Of a stretch of 7,386 nucleotides of DNA, positions 1 to 5,950 are shown in pieces. Where the stretch lies: NCBI GenBank assembly GCA_012270695.1, contig JAAXHV010000389.1:1-7386 (forward strand). Direction: 5' to 3'. Each line of letters begins with the position of its first letter. Within the stretch, counting starts at the first letter, position 1. The translations under genes and the position numbers were made by a program. The notes beneath the pieces are model-generated. The model was not told the DNA's origin. It ran no database searches and saw only the letters and a list, made by a program, of their open reading frames with translations. The stretch comes from Gammaproteobacteria bacterium (lineage in GTDB: Bacteria; Pseudomonadota; Gammaproteobacteria; Eutrophobiales; Eutrophobiaceae).

Positions 1-44
1 ATCAGCTTTTATTGGGCAGTCGTGCTAGTGCGCAGGCGCTTGGT

Positions 45-768
45 TCAATAATGCGCCGCGTTGCCGGTAACCGGCAGGCGGTGGCAATCACCCATACCCG
101 GCGAGTGTCTGGAGCTTTCTGTTTGTACGGTATCTGATGCCCAGACTTCCTCGACGGTCATGTTTTCTTCATTGATCCTGTATTCCACCCCGCGACTGAA
201 ATTTTTCCCCGGGTCGACCGGCGGGTTGGGCGGCCTGGCGCCCCAGGCGGCTGATGCCTTCCACGAATTTGTCTGTCTCGTAATACCAGACGATTTCTCC
301 ATCGCCGTCCAGCGCCACGATCATGCCCCAGGAGAAGGTAAAATCGGCCTGAACCCTGGTCCAGTCTCCGTAACGTCCCTGGACAGCCCGGTGTATGGAT
401 AAAAGTAATACACCCGGTTCTCGTTTGTCTTTTTCGTTACGGTAAACGGTGAAATGAGGATTACGGTAGGGATGGTCGGGCATGGCCGGCGTCAGGTGGG
501 TCAATTCCTGCGCGGCAGCCAACTCAGTCCCACCTGCGTTGCTGATGGTGACTTTGATCCGATGCGTCCGTCCCGGACGCATGCCCAGGATGACCAGTCC
601 GTCCGCAGAATTTTCATCTTCACTGAATTCGATTATCCATTTACGGTCAAGATCCGCGAGTCGTACGCGGGTTTTGGCTTTTTCATCCGTACTGAAGGAG
701 AGCAAAGCGGGCAGAGGAGCCGCCGGGTTCGGGTTTTGCTGAATTGATGGCTGCCGGATAAATTGCAT
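45..768 (-). pseudogene. Aryl-sulfate sulfotransferase relic (internal deletion plus frameshift)
   Basis: Intact members of this family (Arylsulfotrans beta-propeller proteins) move a sulfuryl group between phenolic compounds through a catalytic histidine. Two minus-strand frames carry recognisable pieces. From 768 to about 240 there is the N-terminal beta-rich domain (NPNPAAPL..LLSFSTDE) and the first propeller strands (WGMIVALDGDGEIVWYYETDKF). From about 240 to 45, in a frame offset by one base, comes a C-terminal stretch (RPPNPPVDPGKNFSRGVEY, then a VEEVW segment and SPGMGDCHRLPVTGN). In the family these pieces are separated by well over 100 residues holding most propeller blades and active-site histidines; here they are almost adjacent. 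The second frame stops at 45-47 and the other frames also stop before the window edge. An in-frame TAA lies just upstream of the ATG at 768, no ribosome site is visible, and no signal peptide is encoded. Family recognition is from memory of conserved motifs, not a search. Confidence 0.72.
233..248. repeat. Short inverted repeat at the sulfotransferase deletion junction
   Basis: GCCTGG (233-238) and CCAGGC (243-248) form a perfect 6-bp inverted repeat around a 4-base centre. It lies where the reading frame and the family alignment both jump in the sulfotransferase relic, and short GCC-rich direct repeats flank it. Such structures can promote deletions by replication slippage. That link is inference, and a 6-bp GC-rich repeat can arise by chance. 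Confidence 0.35.
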
Positions 769-841
769 AACCGGTTAACGTGAACAGTCAGGGTGCACAG
801 GATAGCAGATCAATACCGTCATTCCCTGTTCGGTGAGAGAT

Positions 842-1739
842 TTAAAAGCTGTCCCCCGCGACATCGACCGCCGTCCGCATCTTGTTGCGGTACCAATCGA
901 TCAGTTTTACCACGGGTTGTTCCTGTTCCGAATAAGGTCCCTGTGTAAACCTGTAGGATTCAACGCCCGTCTGGTTATTTTCAACGATCATTTTATCCTG
1001 TGGACTGTTCACCCTCCAGGCATAGCACACCTTGTCCAGGTCATAATCTTTGCCTGCTTCCAGTCCCGGAGCTACCAGCCAGGTGACTTCAAGGTCGGTT
1101 TTTCTCTTATCCCTGGGTGAAAACCTGAACATCACCATGAAATCGGTTAATCCCAGCATCCAACTGAAGGGATTGAAAACAACGGTGCTGTGTCCGCCAT
1201 CAAACTCCCTGAACTTTCCCATGATCGGCGCTGCGGGGCTGCCGTCCTGTGTTTCGGAAAGCGAAGCATTGCCCAGGGGCGCTCGTATATATCCGTGATA
1301 GTCCGGGTCGTCATCGGCGCTGCCGAAATTATCCACCGGGTGGCCCAGGGCAGAGGCTTTCTCGCGCCAGGCTTCGAGCTTCGGCATACAGGCCTCCCTC
1401 AATCCCGACTCCGGACTGGCGCTCATGGACCTTGCGTTAGCAAGCCGGCCGTCCAGGCTATAGGTCCAGGCATGATACGGACAGGTAAAGAGGCGTTTTT
1501 TGCCCTCGGCTTCCAGACATACGCGGGAGCCCTTGTGCCGGCATACATTGAAGAACGCCTTGATAGTCGTCGCATCAGAACGGACCACGATGACCGATTC
1601 ATTCATGATTTCCCAGAGAAAATAATCTCCCACCTCAGGTATCCTGGATACGTGTCCGACCATGTACCAGTTATCGCGCAGTATGGCTTCGCATTCGAAA
1701 TCAAATATATCAAATGTCCGCTTTTGCCGGTAACGGCAT
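842..1739 (-). pseudogene. Rieske oxygenase alpha subunit relic lacking the mononuclear-iron histidines
   Basis: The longest open frame (842-1663, 273 residues) begins inside the Rieske domain at MVGHVSRIPEVGDYF. It contains a complete [2Fe-2S] site: C41-x-H43 (NVCRHKGSRVC) and C61-x2-H64 (CPYHAWTYSLDG). The family's usual N-terminus continues upstream in the same frame (FDFECEAILRDNWY) to a TAG with no ATG. A plausible original start at 1739 (MPLPAKAD) is offset by one base, so a frameshift lies near 1700-1720. After DGRLANARSM and GLREAC (about residues 74-92) the protein jumps to MPKLEAWREKASALGHP, a segment normally about 100 residues further on. The conserved WK..ENF.E.YH....H stretch, which supplies the two iron-binding histidines, is absent. 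The C-terminal domain is otherwise well kept (FNPFSWML, FRFSPRD, QDKMIVENNQTGV, QGPYS) and ends in TAA. Intact family members hydroxylate aromatic rings or amines with a reductase partner; no reductase is seen here. Oxygenase activity is very unlikely. An electron-carrier role is conceivable but unsupported. Confidence 0.8.
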
Positions 1740-1806
1740 GCTGTTGATATGCGGGCGCGCTACGTCTTCAAGCCAGACGAAAGTCGATTTGAAATGGTCA
1801 GAAAAT

Positions 1807-1888
1807 ATGGGGTCAGGTCGCACAATGCACACGCGAAGAAATAAGTGAGGATAAACACCAACGTGTGCATTGTGCGACCTGACCCCAT
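1807..1888. repeat. Perfect 27-bp inverted-repeat element (REP/MITE-like), possible terminator
   Basis: The arms 1807-1833 and 1862-1888 are exact reverse complements over 27 bp and enclose a 28-bp AT-rich centre (1834-1861). The left arm opens ATGGGGTCAGGTCGCACAAT. The element begins one base past the TAA of the alcohol dehydrogenase (1890-1892) and occupies most of the gap before the Rieske relic; I see nothing else in 1740-1806. Transcribed from the dehydrogenase, it would fold into a very stable stem followed by ATATTTTC, so it could end transcription or protect the mRNA 3' end without a classical long U-tract. The GGGGTCAGGTC end resembles ends I associate with intergenic palindromes mobilised by Y1/RAYT transposases. 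That attribution is from memory, and no transposase is in the window. There is no second copy here. Confidence 0.85.
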
Positions 1889-1889
1889 C

Positions 1890-2987
1890 TTACATTTTGA
1901 GCACCGGCTTGACGGCTGTGCCGGCGTGGGAATCGGCAAAGGCCTGGTTGATATCTGCAAAGTCGTAGGTCTTGACCAGGCGTTCGACCGGAAATCGTCC
2001 CTGTTGCTGCAACTCGATCAGCCTCGGCAGGAAGGTACTTGGAACAGACGATCCCTGGATAATACCGCGCAGGCTGGCAGCCTTGATCATCACCTCCGAC
2101 GGTGAGAACGGATATTTCTCTCCAAAGTGCGGCGCGGTGACAATCCCGCAGACTCCTTCCATCCCCAGGCAGGCCACGGCGTCTTCCAGCGCCTGCTCAT
2201 TCGCAGAAGTTTCAAAGGAAAAGTTCATGCCGCCGGGTGCGATCTCCCGAATCTTCCCGGCTACATCGCCCTCGCCGGCGTCAATAGCATGGGTAGCCCC
2301 CAGTTCGAGCGCGAGTTCAAGGCGCATCTTATTAATATCAACCGCAATGATTGGCGAGAGACCAAGCACGTTGGCCATCATCACCGCGCTTAACCCCACG
2401 GCGCCTGTGCCGAACACCGCCAGGTTGTCCCTGGCCGAAGCCCTGAACGTGTTGATGATCGATCCTGCCCCGGTCTGAATCCCACACGGCAGCGCGGCAA
2501 GTATCTCGGCGGGCAGGTCGCTGTCTATCCGTACCACGTCGCGTTCAAGCGTGATGGCGTGGCTTGCAAACGTGGATTGCTGAAAGAAAGCGCTTGATAT
2601 GGGCGTGCCATCCAGCGAAATCGGTTTCGAACCATCTGCGCGGGTCCCGTCAAAACTCAGAGAGATTGCATCGTTACAAATAAACGGCCGACCCTCAGCA
2701 CACTTGCGGCAGGAACCGCACCAGGGGTAGGATACCACCACCCGGTCTCCCAGCTTTATGCGTTGTACCCCACTGCCCACCGCTTCAACCACACCTGTCC
2801 CCTCGTGGCCCAGGACAGCCGGCAGTGGCGTCAGCGTTCCCTGGGCAATCAGGTCGGTGTGACAAACTCCACAGGCATCCACTCGAAGCAGGACTTCATC
2901 ACTGCGTGGATCGTCCAGTTCCACCTTCTCAAGCTTGAACTTTCCGCCTGCTTCATAGACGACGGCGGCTGTCGCGCTAGTAGCCAT
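1890..2987 (-). CDS. Zinc-dependent alcohol dehydrogenase, aryl/benzyl-alcohol type
   Basis: This cytosolic medium-chain dehydrogenase of 365 residues is the normal family length. It oxidises an alcohol to an aldehyde with NAD+, or does the reverse. Catalytic-zinc ligands are visible: C42 (CGVCHTD), H61-E62 (VLGHEGTG) and C168 (LPCGIQTG). The structural zinc loop is complete with C90, C93, C96 and C104 (CGSCRKCAEGRPFIC). The Rossmann motif GTGAVG (193-198) is followed by D217 in AVDIN at the end of the second strand, which favours NAD over NADP. The overall pattern, including SFDGTRADGS and the LPCGIQTGAG segment, resembles benzyl/aryl-alcohol dehydrogenases; the exact substrate is not readable. 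ATG at 2987 is preceded by AGGGGG at a 7-base gap. It lies 41 bp after the transporter gene in the same direction and so probably shares its transcript. A long palindrome abuts the stop codon. Confidence 0.93.
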   Translation of the reverse strand: MATSATAAVVYEAGGKFKLEKVELDDPRSDEVLLRVDACGVCHTDLIAQGTLTPLPAVLGHEGTGVVEAVGSGVQRIKLGDRVVVSYPWCGSCRKCAEGRPFICNDAISLSFDGTRADGSKPISLDGTPISSAFFQQSTFASHAITLERDVVRIDSDLPAEILAALPCGIQTGAGSIINTFRASARDNLAVFGTGAVGLSAVMMANVLGLSPIIAVDINKMRLELALELGATHAIDAGEGDVAGKIREIAPGGMNFSFETSANEQALEDAVACLGMEGVCGIVTAPHFGEKYPFSPSEVMIKAASLRGIIQGSSVPSTFLPRLIELQQQGRFPVERLVKTYDFADINQAFADSHAGTAVKPVLKM

Positions 2988-2994
2988 TAAATAG

Positions 2995-3000
2995 CCCCCT
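2995..3000 (-). promoter_or_regulatory. Ribosome binding site of the alcohol dehydrogenase
   Basis: AGGGGG on the minus strand, 7 bases before the ATG at 2987, supports that start codon. Confidence 0.7.
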
Positions 3001-3028
3001 GTGAGTGCTTCACTTACATCGATGCTAG

Positions 3029-4261
3029 TTAACCCGGATTTCCCGCCAAGTCGCTGTCCGCCATCGGGGCCTTGTTTGCTGTCAACAGCGATTTTGCCAG
3101 GCGCGCCTGGGTAATAACGGCGGGAAGCACCAGTACCAGGGAAACCATGAGTAATACTATCCCCAGGAGCAGCACGGCGCGGTAGCTGTCCTCTGTCACC
3201 AAAAAGGCGGCCAAAGCAGGACCGGTGCTCACTCCGATAAACTGCATGGCTGTGGCATACACCACCATTTTGCCGGTCGGATCAAAGCTGGCCATGGCAG
3301 CCAGCAGGTAGGGATGAGTCATATTCCAGGCGTATTGATACGCGCTTACGATAATTAAATAAACGGCCGCGACAGGCGTTCCAAATAAAAAAAACAATGG
3401 AATGGCTGTGCCAAATATCCCAATGGTAAGCATCAGACTACGGCCAAAGCGCGCACCCAGGATCGCTGCCGTGAAGGCCCCCGCCATGCCCAGGAACTGG
3501 GAAAACGACAGACTGTTGGCGACCTCCTGTTCGGTAATGCCGGCACGGATACCCATGCGGAACAGGTAGGTCCATACGGCAAAGTTGGCGGTAAAGTATA
3601 TCAACATCGCCGCCAGCGCCATCCCTTTCCTGTTCCAGTCGAGACTGATGGCATCCTTGTCTGTTTCACGATACTCCTCACCGGATATCGGCATGATGCG
3701 TACGAAAGGCAATCCGATAACGGCAAATAAGGCAAAAAATATCAACAGGCCCGGCATACCAAAGCTGTCAAATATCGACGGCATCAACGGGTAGATAGCG
3801 GCTGCGTATACCAGGACGAAAAAGATACCCAGCCCGAAGTTTCTATCTGATTTGGCGGTAAGACCAAACACCGTATAGGATAAGGACACGATAAAACCGC
3901 CGCCGATCCCGGTAACAAACCGGGTCACGCAGTAGGCGTGGAAATCCGTTATGAAAATGGTGGCGATATTGCCGACGATGAGCAGCAGAAGGGATAACGC
4001 GAATACGTGCCGCCAGTTTACCCGCGCCACCATAAACATCATGGCGATAGTTGCGCAAGTCATGCCCACCAGTTCTGCCGATGCGATAAATCCTGCTTGT
4101 CGATCGGTGAAGCCGACGTATTCAACCAGCCCTTGCACAAAACCCGGCAATAAAAGAACGGTCTGCGGGCCAATGGTGTGGATGACCAGAGCCGCAACGA
4201 TCAGTTTAAGGCTGTTGATTTCTACCCGTGACGCAGGGTCTCCAACCAGTAGCCTCAACAT
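3029..4261 (-). CDS. MFS transporter, 12 transmembrane segments
   Basis: A 410-residue inner-membrane protein with major facilitator architecture. There are six hydrophobic segments at about residues 18-40, 54-78, 86-105, 112-134, 142-164 and 170-187, then a charged central loop (188-212, with GEEYRETDKD), then six more at about 213-236, 250-270, 275-294, 297-318, 333-354 and 361-383, with a hydrophilic C-terminus. RFVTGIGGGF (114-123) looks like the fourth-helix motif region, and ARVNWRHVFA (79-88) matches the loop after helix 2. It probably imports the substrate of the neighbouring enzymes by proton symport, but neither substrate nor direction can be read from the sequence. The start is unusual: ATG 4261 has no ribosome site of its own, and an in-frame TGA lies two codons upstream, ending a short leader that does have one. 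Translation is probably coupled to the leader or to the aminotransferase. The gene is otherwise unbroken and of usual length. Confidence 0.88.
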   Translation of the reverse strand: MLRLLVGDPASRVEINSLKLIVAALVIHTIGPQTVLLLPGFVQGLVEYVGFTDRQAGFIASAELVGMTCATIAMMFMVARVNWRHVFALSLLLLIVGNIATIFITDFHAYCVTRFVTGIGGGFIVSLSYTVFGLTAKSDRNFGLGIFFVLVYAAAIYPLMPSIFDSFGMPGLLIFFALFAVIGLPFVRIMPISGEEYRETDKDAISLDWNRKGMALAAMLIYFTANFAVWTYLFRMGIRAGITEQEVANSLSFSQFLGMAGAFTAAILGARFGRSLMLTIGIFGTAIPLFFLFGTPVAAVYLIIVSAYQYAWNMTHPYLLAAMASFDPTGKMVVYATAMQFIGVSTGPALAAFLVTEDSYRAVLLLGIVLLMVSLVLVLPAVITQARLAKSLLTANKAPMADSDLAGNPG

Positions 4262-4264
4262 GGT

Positions 4265-4288
4265 TCAGACATTCGATATCTGCGACAT
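4265..4288 (-). CDS. Seven-codon leader peptide (MSQISNV) before the transporter
   Basis: ATG at 4288 lies two bases past the aminotransferase stop (TGA 4291-4293) and is preceded by a strong GGAAGGG site. It reads MSQISNV and ends in TGA at 4265-4267. One codon (ACC) then separates it from the transporter ATG at 4261, in the same frame. Two readings are possible: a real leader whose termination allows reinitiation at the transporter, or the original transporter start interrupted by a nonsense change and rescued by the next ATG. Expression is not shown. Confidence 0.4.
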   Translation of the reverse strand: MSQISNV

Positions 4289-4290
4289 AA

Positions 4291-5706
4291 TCATCCCTTC
4301 CAAAGACCTTCCCGCAGCAGCTCCCCGGCGACTTCCTCGATGCTGGCACGCAACACCTCGGCGATGAAATCAATCTGTTCGCCGGTGAGTATCAGCGGCG
4401 GCGAGATCAACACCATTTCACCGATGCCGCGGGCCACCAGTCCGCGCCTTCTGGCCGCGTTGGTAACGCGTGTGGCAATTTCAAGTTCGGGGGAGAACAG
4501 TTCTTTGCTGACCTTGTCGCTGACGAATTCCAGGGCGAACATGAAGCTCCTGCCGCGCGCATCGCCCACCAGGGGCAGGTCGCCCAACTCAAACATTTTC
4601 TTCTCGAAATACGGCCCCATCCTGCGCACGTGTTCCAGCAATTGCTCCCGCTCCATGATCTCGAGGTTTTTCAGCGCCGCAGCACAGCACACGGGATGCG
4701 CGGTATACGTGAAGCCGTGGGCGAAACTCGAGTCCTTGCCGGCGGAACTGATGCCGTCAAAAATCTCCTCGGAAATCAGGGCTGCTCCCAGCGGCTGGTA
4801 ACCGGATGTAATCCCTTTGGCGCAACAGATCACGTCCGGAACGACATCAAACACGTCTTCAGACGCAAACCAGTGACCCAGGCGGCCGAACGCGGTGATG
4901 ACTTCATCATGCACGTATAAGACACCGTATTTTTTACAGACCTCCCGCGCTTGCCTGTGAAACCCGGGCGCGGCTTCATGTACGCCGCCGACTCCCATGA
5001 TCGGCTCACAGATAAAACAGGCGACGCGTTCCGCGCCTATCTCCAGGATTTTGTCCTCCAGTTCCTGCACCTGCATGCCACAGAATTCTTCCAGCGAGAC
5101 CCCCGCGGGCCGTCTGTAGTTGCTGGGTGACGAGATCAAATGAGTGATGTCATCCACGTAATGAAACCGGTTTTGCCGGGTATTGGCCTTGCCGCTTACT
5201 GAAGCCATCATATACGAGGTACCGTGATAGCTGTCGGTTCTTGCGATGATATGTTTCTTTTCCGGTTTGCCCTGAAGGATGAAATAATGGTGGATAATCC
5301 GGATGGCACTATCGTTCGCATCGGTCCCGCCATTGGTGTAGAACACGTGGTTCAGATCACCCGGCGTCATGCCAGCCAGCTTGACTGCCAGTTCCACCCC
5401 CGGCGCTGAAGTGCAGTCACCGAAGTGGTTTACCTGCGGCAGCAGGCGCGCCTGTTCGGCAATGGCCTCAGCCAGTTCCACGCGGCCGTAGCCTATATTC
5501 ACCGACCAGAGTCCGCCATTGGAATCCAGGTACCTGTTGCCATCTGCGTCGAATACGTAGGCGCCTTCGCCTTTGACGAATACAGTACAACCCTTTTCCT
5601 TAAAGCTGGGCCAGACCGATTGCGGGTGGATAAGGTGGTTTTTATCCTTGCGCCATAAGTCCCGGGCATCGAAACTGTCGAATTCGGTATAGTCAGGTTG
5701 TAACAT
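4291..5706 (-). CDS. Class III (omega-)aminotransferase, PLP-dependent
   Basis: A fold-type I enzyme of 471 residues that moves an amino group from an amine or omega-amino acid, typically to pyruvate, leaving an aldehyde or ketone. Numbered from ATG 5706: W67 in GLWSVNIGYGR, the substrate-pocket tryptophan of (S)-omega-transaminases; NGGTDAND at 125-132, phosphate-binding; Y160-H161-G162, stacking on the cofactor ring; CEPIMGVGGV near 233-242; D267 in VHDEV, pairing with the pyridine nitrogen; K297 in CCAKGITSG, the Schiff-base lysine; and R426 in LVARGIG, aligning with the flipping arginine of omega-transaminases. The usual FTYSGHPV is FTYTAHPV here, a mild change next to the active site. 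A TTG at 5742 could extend the frame by 12 residues, but it overlaps the promoter. ATG 5706 has AAAAAGG at an 8-base gap and the family-typical start MLQPDYTEFD. It is first in the minus-strand run and divergent from the aldehyde dehydrogenase that could use its product. The natural amine is unknown. Confidence 0.93.
   Translation of the reverse strand: MLQPDYTEFDSFDARDLWRKDKNHLIHPQSVWPSFKEKGCTVFVKGEGAYVFDADGNRYLDSNGGLWSVNIGYGRVELAEAIAEQARLLPQVNHFGDCTSAPGVELAVKLAGMTPGDLNHVFYTNGGTDANDSAIRIIHHYFILQGKPEKKHIIARTDSYHGTSYMMASVSGKANTRQNRFHYVDDITHLISSPSNYRRPAGVSLEEFCGMQVQELEDKILEIGAERVACFICEPIMGVGGVHEAAPGFHRQAREVCKKYGVLYVHDEVITAFGRLGHWFASEDVFDVVPDVICCAKGITSGYQPLGAALISEEIFDGISSAGKDSSFAHGFTYTAHPVCCAAALKNLEIMEREQLLEHVRRMGPYFEKKMFELGDLPLVGDARGRSFMFALEFVSDKVSKELFSPELEIATRVTNAARRRGLVARGIGEMVLISPPLILTGEQIDFIAEVLRASIEEVAGELLREGLWKG
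4294..4301 (-). promoter_or_regulatory. Shine-Dalgarno site serving the leader/transporter junction
   Basis: GGAAGGGA on the minus strand lies within the last codons of the aminotransferase, 5 bases before the ATG at 4288. It is the only good ribosome site near the transporter and points at the leader ATG, not at ATG 4261. Confidence 0.6.
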
Positions 5707-5714
5707 AATCAGTG

Positions 5715-5721
5715 CCTTTTT
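5715..5721 (-). promoter_or_regulatory. Ribosome binding site deciding the aminotransferase start
   Basis: AAAAAGG on the minus strand, 8 bases before ATG 5706, selects this start over the upstream in-frame TTG at 5742, which has no such site. Confidence 0.65.
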
Positions 5722-5730
5722 CTCTTTTAT

Positions 5731-5759
5731 TTTGTACAACAAAAATATAAAATAGTCAA
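5731..5759 (-). promoter_or_regulatory. Sigma70-type promoter for the aminotransferase run
   Basis: TTGACT (5759-5754) and TACAAA (5736-5731) are separated by exactly 17 bases on the minus strand, in AT-rich DNA. Predicted initiation near 5724 would leave a leader of about 18 bases that just includes the ribosome site. The -10 box overlaps the palindrome TTGTACAA (5732-5739), so a factor bound there would be expected to repress. Confidence 0.6.
5732..5739. promoter_or_regulatory. Candidate operator 1 (TTGTACAA palindrome on the -10 box)
   Basis: A perfect 8-bp palindrome with A/T-rich flanks (ATTTTGTACAACAAAAAT), lying on the aminotransferase -10 box. The same TGTACA core recurs at 5889-5894 near the aldehyde dehydrogenase. 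The binding protein is unknown and no regulator gene is in the window. Confidence 0.35.
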
Positions 5760-5825
5760 CCTGATAATATTGCCGAAAACATCTGACAAAAATCTTCTGA
5801 ATAGTTTAATTTATTGTTAATTAAA

Positions 5826-5844
5826 GGTATTTAAAGAAAATACC
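5826..5844. promoter_or_regulatory. Inverted repeat GGTATTT-N5-AAATACC, candidate operator
   Basis: Perfect 7-bp arms (5826-5832 and 5838-5844) with a 5-base centre lie midway between the two divergent start codons. The length and spacing suit a dimeric helix-turn-helix regulator. This is inferred from symmetry and position only. Confidence 0.4.
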
Positions 5845-5888
5845 GACCTGATTGCAGATCTTTTTCAGCTATGTAGTGCAGTCAAAAA

Positions 5889-5895
5889 TGTACAA
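5889..5895. promoter_or_regulatory. Candidate operator 2 (TGTACAA) upstream of the aldehyde dehydrogenase
   Basis: TGTACAA repeats the core of the site on the aminotransferase -10 box, about 156 bp away, and lies just upstream of the weak TATAAA at 5903. Paired sites in a divergent region would allow joint control or looping. A 7-base match in AT-rich DNA can also be chance. Confidence 0.3.
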
Positions 5896-5936
5896 TACTG
5901 ATTATAAACACAGGATTTATCCAACCTGACAGATGC

Positions 5937-5948
5937 AGGAGAAAGGAG
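5937..5948 (+). promoter_or_regulatory. Double ribosome binding site of the aldehyde dehydrogenase
   Basis: AGGAG (5937-5941) lies 9 bases before ATG 5951, and a second AAAGGAG ends at 5948, only 2 bases before it. The first is well placed. An in-frame ATG at 5933 would add six residues but has no ribosome site, so 5951 is preferred. Confidence 0.65.
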
Positions 5949-5950
5949 CG

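Larger units (their letters stand above)
5707..5950. promoter_or_regulatory. Divergent control region between aminotransferase and aldehyde dehydrogenase
   Basis: This gap of about 245 bp is clearly more AT-rich than the flanking genes. It holds the aminotransferase promoter and ribosome site, two TGTACA-centred palindromes, a 7-bp inverted repeat at 5826-5844, and the aldehyde dehydrogenase ribosome sites. For the plus-strand gene a weak TATAAA (5903-5908) is present, but no good -35 box is correctly spaced from it, so that promoter may need an activator. No coding sequence or structured RNA was recognised. Confidence 0.6.

Noticed and set aside
768..777. TAACCGGTTA palindrome at the start of the sulfotransferase relic
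   Set aside because: It is a single 10-bp palindrome overlapping the ATG of a dead gene, with no promoter or second copy. The gap 769-841 otherwise holds nothing recognisable.
454..1747. Plus-strand open frames across the two relics (for example 454-747 and 1190-1747)
   Set aside because: They are antisense to stretches with clear sulfotransferase and Rieske motifs, and their translations show no recognisable domain.
1760..1960. Minus-strand frame reading through the palindromic element (peptide with MHTLVFILTYFF)
   Set aside because: It overlaps the end of the alcohol dehydrogenase and is produced by the repeat arms. It has no ribosome site and no family resemblance, so it was not called a gene.
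5707..5742. Longer aminotransferase start at TTG 5742 (12 extra residues)
   Set aside because: The TTG lies between the -35 and -10 boxes, upstream of the predicted transcription start, has no ribosome site, and adds a lysine-rich tail unlike the family start. ATG 5706 is better supported.
5880..5908. Sigma70 promoter for the aldehyde dehydrogenase
   Set aside because: TATAAA at 5903-5908 is a fair -10 box, but no TTGACA-like box lies 16-18 bases upstream, so no separate promoter was called.
5756..5930. Three ACCTGA-containing words (near 5759, 5846 and 5924) as a repeated binding site
   Set aside because: Only six to eight bases match, spacing is irregular (about 87 and 77 bp) and there is no symmetry, so chance is a sufficient explanation.
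5933..5950. Alternative in-frame ATG at 5933 for the aldehyde dehydrogenase
   Set aside because: No ribosome site precedes it, and the two good sites (5937-5948) would then lie inside the coding sequence.
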